The notes under the pieces were generated by a model. The model searched no databases. It had not been told where the DNA came from and worked only from the letters and a program-made list of their open reading frames with translations. From JAXGRD01 sp050946655 (GTDB lineage Bacteria > Bacillota > Clostridia > Peptostreptococcales > Anaerovoracaceae): 11,398 nt of DNA. Positions 7,853 to 11,398 of the stretch are shown here, piece after piece (within the stretch, counting starts at the first letter, position 1; the number at the start of each line of letters is the position of its first letter). The stretch is from assembly GCA_050946655.1 (NCBI GenBank), contig JBMNVE010000058.1, positions 1 through 11,398 of the forward strand, read 5' to 3'. The position numbers were made by a program, and so were the translations under genes.

Positions 7853-8571
7853 TCCTGCCTCCCCCCAAATCGCCTTTCTCTCCGGCTATAGATCTTGATG
7901 TCCTCCTCAAATGCCTCAGGAGTATAATCCGGCCACAAAAGGTCGTTGAAGACAATCTCGCTATAGGCCAGCTGCCACAGCAAGAAGTTGGAAATCCGCT
8001 GTTCTCCGCTGGTTCTGATGAGCAAGTCAGGATCCGGTATCCCCTGCCTTCCGGTGTTTAGATTGTCGATAATCATATTCTCGTCAACCTCTTCAGGAAG
8101 AAGACTTCCGGCCTTTATTCCTTCGCCAATTGCTCGGACCGCCCGAACCAACTCCATTCTGCTACCGTAATTCAAAGCGATGTTGAACTGCAAACCGTCA
8201 TTGCCGGCCGTGGTGGCCATGGACTTCTCCAGCCTTTCCACCGCCTTATGGGGAAGAGCGGTATAGTCTCCCAAAACGTTCACCTTCACATTGTTCCGGT
8301 GGAGCTCGGCCAGTTCGCTGTCCACGTATTGAACCAATAATTTAAAAATACCGTCCACTTCTTCCTTTGAGCGCTTCCAGTTCTCGGTAGAAAATGCGTA
8401 AACGGTTAGATATCTTATTCCCAACACGGATGCCTTTTTGACGATCTGCTTCATGGCCTTCATGCCGGCATTATGCCCCATGACTCGCGGCAGTTTTCTC
8501 TTTTTCGCCCACCGCCCGTTGCCATCCATAATGATGGCAACGTGGGCGGGAATACTGTCCTTATTTTGCAT
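7849..8571 (-). CDS. uppS: Undecaprenyl diphosphate synthase (cis-prenyltransferase)
   Basis: UppS adds eight isopentenyl units in cis to farnesyl diphosphate, making the C55 carrier lipid for peptidoglycan and other wall polymers. The 240-residue protein shows the hallmark IIMDGNGRWA (catalytic D16), GHNAGM around H33, YAFSTENW ending at 65, and the RTSGEQRISNF motif at 186-196 followed by E205, which takes part in binding Mg2+ and diphosphate in the family. The start is 5 bases after the frr stop. The nearest purine-rich stretch (GGAAG) is about 13 bases before the ATG, so the ribosome binding site is poor and reinitiation by ribosomes ending frr is likely. The isoprene units it uses come from the pathway of dxr and ispG in the same operon. 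Confidence 0.97.
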   Translation of the reverse strand: MQNKDSIPAHVAIIMDGNGRWAKKRKLPRVMGHNAGMKAMKQIVKKASVLGIRYLTVYAFSTENWKRSKEEVDGIFKLLVQYVDSELAELHRNNVKVNVLGDYTALPHKAVERLEKSMATTAGNDGLQFNIALNYGSRMELVRAVRAIGEGIKAGSLLPEEVDENMIIDNLNTGRQGIPDPDLLIRTSGEQRISNFLLWQLAYSEIVFNDLLWPDYTPEAFEEDIKIYSRRERRFGGRQE

Positions 8572-8576
8572 AGGCG

Positions 8577-9134
8577 CTATACTTCCATGATTTCCTTGTC
8601 TTTAGCTGCTACGATATCGTCGATATCTTTGATGGCTTGATCTACTGCCTTTTGGACATCATCCATATCTTCTCTGGCGTCGTCCTCCGTCAACTCTCCG
8701 GCCTTTTCTTCCTTTTTGATTTCATCATTGGCATGTCTTCTCAGGTTCCGAATGGAAATCTTGGTATCCTCACCCATTGCTTTTACTTGCTTGGTCAGTT
8801 CTTTTCTTCTCTCTTCTGTGACCTGGGGGATGGCCAACCGCACCACCTTGCCGTCGTTGGAGGGATTTATCCCCAGATTGGCAGCCTGTATAGAGTGTTC
8901 GATCTCCTTCACCGCCTTTGGATCAAAGGGGGTGATCATAATGGTTCTGGGATCGGGACAGGAAATATTGGCAAGCTGTTTCAGGGGTGTGGGTGTTCCA
9001 TAGTAGTCAACCTCGATCCTGTCAAGTAAAGCCGGATTGGCTCTACCTGCCCTGACGGTGTTCAAATCTGCTTTGAGACTTTCTAAACTTTTTCCGATCT
9101 TTTCTTCAAGATTCGCTTGTATCATATCACTCAT
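8577..9134 (-). CDS. frr: Ribosome recycling factor
   Basis: RRF works with EF-G after termination to split the 70S ribosome so that subunits can be reused. From the ATG at 9134 the protein is 185 residues, exactly the usual size. It begins MSDMIQANLEEKIGKS and contains the conserved VRAGRANPALLDRIEVDYYG, the PLKQLANIS region, and the C-terminal coiled-coil helices with AMGEDTKISIRNLRR and EDDAREDMDDVQK. The frame stays open upstream to 9248, but that part overlaps the pyrH end and has no RRF similarity. The chosen ATG has a GGAGGT site 6 bases away. The frr gene follows pyrH in most bacteria, as here. Confidence 0.98.
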   Translation of the reverse strand: MSDMIQANLEEKIGKSLESLKADLNTVRAGRANPALLDRIEVDYYGTPTPLKQLANISCPDPRTIMITPFDPKAVKEIEHSIQAANLGINPSNDGKVVRLAIPQVTEERRKELTKQVKAMGEDTKISIRNLRRHANDEIKKEEKAGELTEDDAREDMDDVQKAVDQAIKDIDDIVAAKDKEIMEV

Positions 9135-9140
9135 GACCTT

Positions 9141-9146
9141 ACCTCC
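9141..9146 (-). promoter_or_regulatory. Ribosome binding site that decides the frr start
   Basis: GGAGGT lies 6 bases before the ATG at 9134, and its first G is shared with the pyrH stop codon TAG. This near-perfect site selects the 185-residue form over longer in-frame starts (up to 9248) inside pyrH. Confidence 0.85.
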
Positions 9147-9850
9147 TATGTAATAATTGTGCCTATTTTTTCGCCACAAACGGCTTTCATAACATTTCCG
9201 TCTTCCGCTATTCCAAAGACATGGATCTTCGTGCTGTTGTCCCTGCACAGGGATGCCGCGGTGGAGTCCATGACCTTCAGATTCTTCTCCAAAACGTCCC
9301 GATGGGTGAGTTTGTCGTATTTCTCTGCGTTGGGATTCTTCTCAGGATCGTCGGAGTAAACAGCATCTATCTTCTTGGCCAACAAGATCACATCCGCATC
9401 GATTTCCACCGCCCTGAGGGCTGCCGTGGTATCAGTAGAGAAGAAGGGATTTCCCGTCCCTGCTCCAAAGATGACGACCTTTTGGTTATCCAGATGGTGG
9501 ACAGCCTTTCTGCGGATATATGGTTCTGCAACTTCCTTCATCTCGATGGCTGTCTGGACCCGAGTGGGGATCCCAATTGCTTCGAAGGCGTCCTGCAGGG
9601 CCATAGCGTTCATCACCGTCGCCAGCATCCCGATATAGTCTGCCGTAGCTCTGTCCATACTCTTGCTGGTCCTGCCTCTCCAGAAGTTGCCTCCTCCCAC
9701 GACGATGGCGATTTGCACCCCCAGCTCATAGACTTCCTTTACTTGTTCTGCAATATTCCCTAAGATTTCTTCATTGATTCCGAATTTCGTTTCGCCGGCT
9801 AAAGCCTCCCCGCTGATTTTTAGTACCACTCGCTTGTATTTGGGCTCCAT
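9146..9850 (-). CDS. pyrH: Uridylate kinase (UMP kinase)
   Basis: PyrH phosphorylates UMP to UDP with ATP and is the bacterial-type hexameric enzyme of the amino acid kinase family, feeding UTP, CTP and UDP-sugar pools. The 234-residue protein has the N-terminal KRVVLKISGEALAG nucleotide-binding strand-loop, IAIVVGGGNFWRGR in the UMP site, MDRATADYIGMLATVMNA, GTGNPFFSTDTTAALRA, and the LLAKKIDAVYSDDP segment near the ATP site. Length is normal. The ATG is preceded by AGGAGAAG at good spacing. It is the first gene of the operon, with its own extended -10 promoter about 40 bases upstream. In many relatives rpsB and tsf precede it, but they are not here. Confidence 0.98.
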   Translation of the reverse strand: MEPKYKRVVLKISGEALAGETKFGINEEILGNIAEQVKEVYELGVQIAIVVGGGNFWRGRTSKSMDRATADYIGMLATVMNAMALQDAFEAIGIPTRVQTAIEMKEVAEPYIRRKAVHHLDNQKVVIFGAGTGNPFFSTDTTAALRAVEIDADVILLAKKIDAVYSDDPEKNPNAEKYDKLTHRDVLEKNLKVMDSTAASLCRDNSTKIHVFGIAEDGNVMKAVCGEKIGTIIT

Positions 9851-9888
9851 AGACTTCTCCTTTATTCCAAAAATAATTTGTCTGCCAT

Positions 9889-9897
9889 ATTATATCA
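9889..9897 (-). promoter_or_regulatory. Extended -10 promoter for the pyrH operon
   Basis: On the minus strand TGATATAAT matches the extended -10 consensus TGnTATAAT perfectly. It lies between the terminator of the upstream gene and pyrH. The hexamer 17 bases further upstream (TATACC) is a poor -35, which an extended -10 can tolerate. Transcription would begin near 9882, giving a leader of about 30 bases that includes the pyrH ribosome binding site. No other promoter-like site was found in the eight-gene run, though internal ones cannot be excluded by eye. Confidence 0.65.
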
Positions 9898-9940
9898 TAA
9901 ATTGAAACGAGGGTATAGCCTGATCTAGCTTATCCCGGCC

Positions 9941-9968
9941 ATAAAGAAGCGGCCCCCGTAAGAGCCGC
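9941..9968 (-). terminator. Rho-independent terminator after the SH3/peptidase gene
   Basis: On the minus strand the stem GCGGCTC pairs with GGGCCGC over 7 bp (one G-T pair) around a 6-base loop, followed by TTCTTTAT. It begins about 21 bases after the stop codon at 9990. The T tract is interrupted by one C, so it may be leaky. It separates the cell-surface gene from the pyrH operon. Confidence 0.75.
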
Positions 9969-9989
9969 CTTGCCTTTGTTCATTGCATT

Positions 9990-11398
9990 TTAAAATTTGA
10001 TCATCTGTGCATCGGGGTGATCGTAGTAACGCATGTTGCCCAAGTACTTCACGACTCCGTATGCCGGATCGATGGCAATGAGCCTGCCCAAGTTCACGTT
10101 GGAAGCGGTCGTCCCCTTTGTATAGCCGATGACAGTCACATAATGGGTGTTACCTGTGTAGCCGTTTCGGACAAGGATAATGCACGGCTTTCCCATGTTG
10201 ATTTGTTTATATACTTCTCGATAACAGCTTGAATTGGTAGTATGGTAGATGTTGCTCCCACCCGCCTTCCACCAATGAGCATAGTTGGTGCCGTTTCCAT
10301 ACTCTCCAATGATCCTCTTATGAATGCTTCCATATACGCCTTTTGTGAAGCTCCCGTCCAAAATGCCTCTACAGTATGCCATGGCGTAAATGCCGCACGG
10401 TCCGGAATAGGGCTGCTTCCCAATGCTCGTTATCACCGAAGTCTTATAGGATAGTGTCGTCCCCATTTCCCCTGTGATAAGAGTTGGCGGTGTAGTACCC
10501 TTCACGCTGAAAGAATGGTTCAGCAAGGTTTTGCTATAGCCGTTTACATCCTTGGCATAGATGCAGTAATAGTAGCTCCCTTCTGCCAGAGTGCCAAACT
10601 TTATCGCCGCATCTACCCTTGCGATATCGTATGATGTGGCATTGGGGTTCACAGAAACGTACTTCCCGCTGATCCAAGTCCCTGAAGAGGATTTCACACC
10701 AATGACCACGTTGTTCATTCTATACTTGGAGTTGATAGACCCGCGAAGAACGAAGGATGATCCTTTTTGGATCGTTCCGGGCTTGCTGACGTTTGAAGAA
10801 AGGCTGAGGCCGGATCCGGTTGCTAAACGTATCTTACTGGCTGGAATATATCCATACTTGCTGTTAGTATAAACCCTATACCACTTCTCTCCTGAAGCTG
10901 TTATATGTAAGCCATCCAGCTTCAACGTGGTATCCTTCTTGAAACTGCCGACCCTGCCCGCACTGGTATATGGCCCAGATAGAACATTCATATCGGCTAG
11001 GGTAATCCCTTCCTTTTTAGGAGAATAGCCTGTATAGGTATCCTTGGGCGGTGCCGGCGGAGTTGTCAACTTCACATCCTTGGCCAGGATATATCCGTTC
11101 TTGCTACTGGTGTACACTCTGTACCATTTCTCTCCTGAAGCCGTTGTATGCAAGCCATCCAGCTTCAATGTGGTATCCTTCTTGAAACTGCCGATCCTGC
11201 TGGCACTGGACGATGGAGCACTGCGCACATTCATGTCGACTAGAGTGACCCCTTGCTTTTTAGGCGAATAACCTGTATAGGTATCCTTGGGCGGTGCCGG
11301 CGGAGTTGTCAACTTCACATCCTTGGCCAGGATATATCCGTTCTTGCTACTGGTGTACACTCTGTACCATTTCTCTCCTGAAGCCGTTGTATGCAAGC
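9990..11398 (-). CDS. Cell-surface protein with SH3-like repeats and C39-like cysteine peptidase domain (5' end missing)
   Basis: The visible 468 residues are the C-terminal part; the frame is open to the window edge and its first codon is TTG within a repeat, not a start. Parts in order: one partial and two full SH3-like repeats of about 80 residues (to about residue 195, with MNVRSAP, GEKWYRVY and GYI motifs, joined by TTPPAPPKD linkers), a beta-sandwich domain (about 197-300), then a papain-like domain (about 320-468). The peptidase residues fit the C39-like pattern: Q328 and C334 in KQPYSGPCGIYAMAYC, H418 in NTHYVTVIGY, D443 in AIDPAYG. SH3-like repeats usually bind peptidoglycan, so a secreted wall-bound protease or amide hydrolase is likely, but the signal peptide would lie outside the window. 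The substrate is unknown. It has its own terminator and is probably not part of the pyrH operon. Confidence 0.85.
   Translation of the reverse strand, partial: LHTTASGEKWYRVYTSSKNGYILAKDVKLTTPPAPPKDTYTGYSPKKQGVTLVDMNVRSAPSSSASRIGSFKKDTTLKLDGLHTTASGEKWYRVYTSSKNGYILAKDVKLTTPPAPPKDTYTGYSPKKEGITLADMNVLSGPYTSAGRVGSFKKDTTLKLDGLHITASGEKWYRVYTNSKYGYIPASKIRLATGSGLSLSSNVSKPGTIQKGSSFVLRGSINSKYRMNNVVIGVKSSSGTWISGKYVSVNPNATSYDIARVDAAIKFGTLAEGSYYYCIYAKDVNGYSKTLLNHSFSVKGTTPPTLITGEMGTTLSYKTSVITSIGKQPYSGPCGIYAMAYCRGILDGSFTKGVYGSIHKRIIGEYGNGTNYAHWWKAGGSNIYHTTNSSCYREVYKQINMGKPCIILVRNGYTGNTHYVTVIGYTKGTTASNVNLGRLIAIDPAYGVVKYLGNMRYYDHPDAQMIKF
10797..11398 (-). repeat. Tandem repeats encoding SH3-like domains, 243-bp period
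   Basis: Two full units (about 11282-11040 and 11039-10797) and one partial unit at the window edge encode SH3-like domains starting TYTGYSPKK. The interval 11029-11155 is identical base for base to 11272-11398 (127 bp at 243-bp spacing). The unit nearest the beta-sandwich is clearly diverged (for example NVLSGPYTSAG in place of NVRSAPSSSAS). More units may lie beyond the window. Confidence 0.95.

Noticed and set aside
9135..9248. N-terminal extension of frr giving 223 residues
   Set aside because: The extension overlaps the 3' end of pyrH, has no RRF similarity, and the internal ATG at 9134 has a near-perfect ribosome binding site and gives the standard 185 residues.
11394..11396. Apparent start codon of the surface-protein frame at the window edge
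   Set aside because: The codon is TTG in the middle of an SH3-like unit (DGLHTTASGEKW in the complete copies), so it encodes an internal leucine and the gene continues beyond the window.
10797..11398. Evenly spaced direct repeats as a possible CRISPR array
   Set aside because: The period is 243 bp, the repeats are in frame and encode SH3-like domains, and there are no short repeats with unique spacers.

Overview
The window is a stretch of a bacterial chromosome with every supported gene on the minus strand, so transcription runs from high to low coordinates. The gene order pyrH-frr-uppS-cdsA-dxr-rseP-ispG-polC, the PolC-type replicase, the strong GGAGG-type ribosome binding sites and the moderately high GC content point to a Firmicute of the class Clostridia. 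I cannot place it more finely from the sequence alone.

Region by region, in the direction of transcription: (1) 11398-9990 holds the 3' part of a gene for a large, presumably secreted protein. It has tandem SH3-like repeats, a beta-sandwich domain and a C-terminal papain-like (C39-type) cysteine peptidase domain. Its 5' end lies outside the window. A GC-rich hairpin with a T-rich tail (9968-9941) terminates it. (2) An extended -10 promoter (TGATATAAT, 9897-9889) lies just before pyrH and probably drives everything downstream. (3) 9850-143 is a tightly packed eight-gene operon. Neighbours overlap by 4 bp or are separated by 5 to 12 bp, with several stop codons sitting inside the next gene's ribosome binding site. 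(4) 142-1 contains a likely terminator for polC and no gene I can assign.

The operon links several core processes. pyrH makes UDP for nucleotide and cell-wall precursors, and frr recycles ribosomes. dxr and ispG are two steps of the MEP isoprenoid pathway, whose products feed uppS, the undecaprenyl diphosphate synthase for the cell-wall lipid carrier. cdsA makes CDP-diacylglycerol for phospholipids. rseP is a site-2 intramembrane protease, and polC is the replicative polymerase.

The main surprise is in polC. The protein is 1226 residues against roughly 1430-1450 for typical PolC, and the DEDDh 3'-5' proofreading exonuclease normally inserted in the PHP domain is absent. The flanking PHP halves are joined cleanly and keep all nine predicted metal ligands. 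The polymerase active site, zinc ribbon and C-terminal clamp-binding motif are intact. A second point of interest is the cell-surface gene in front of pyrH, where rpsB and tsf usually sit; it carries a perfect 127-bp direct repeat at 243-bp spacing, a sign of recent repeat duplication.
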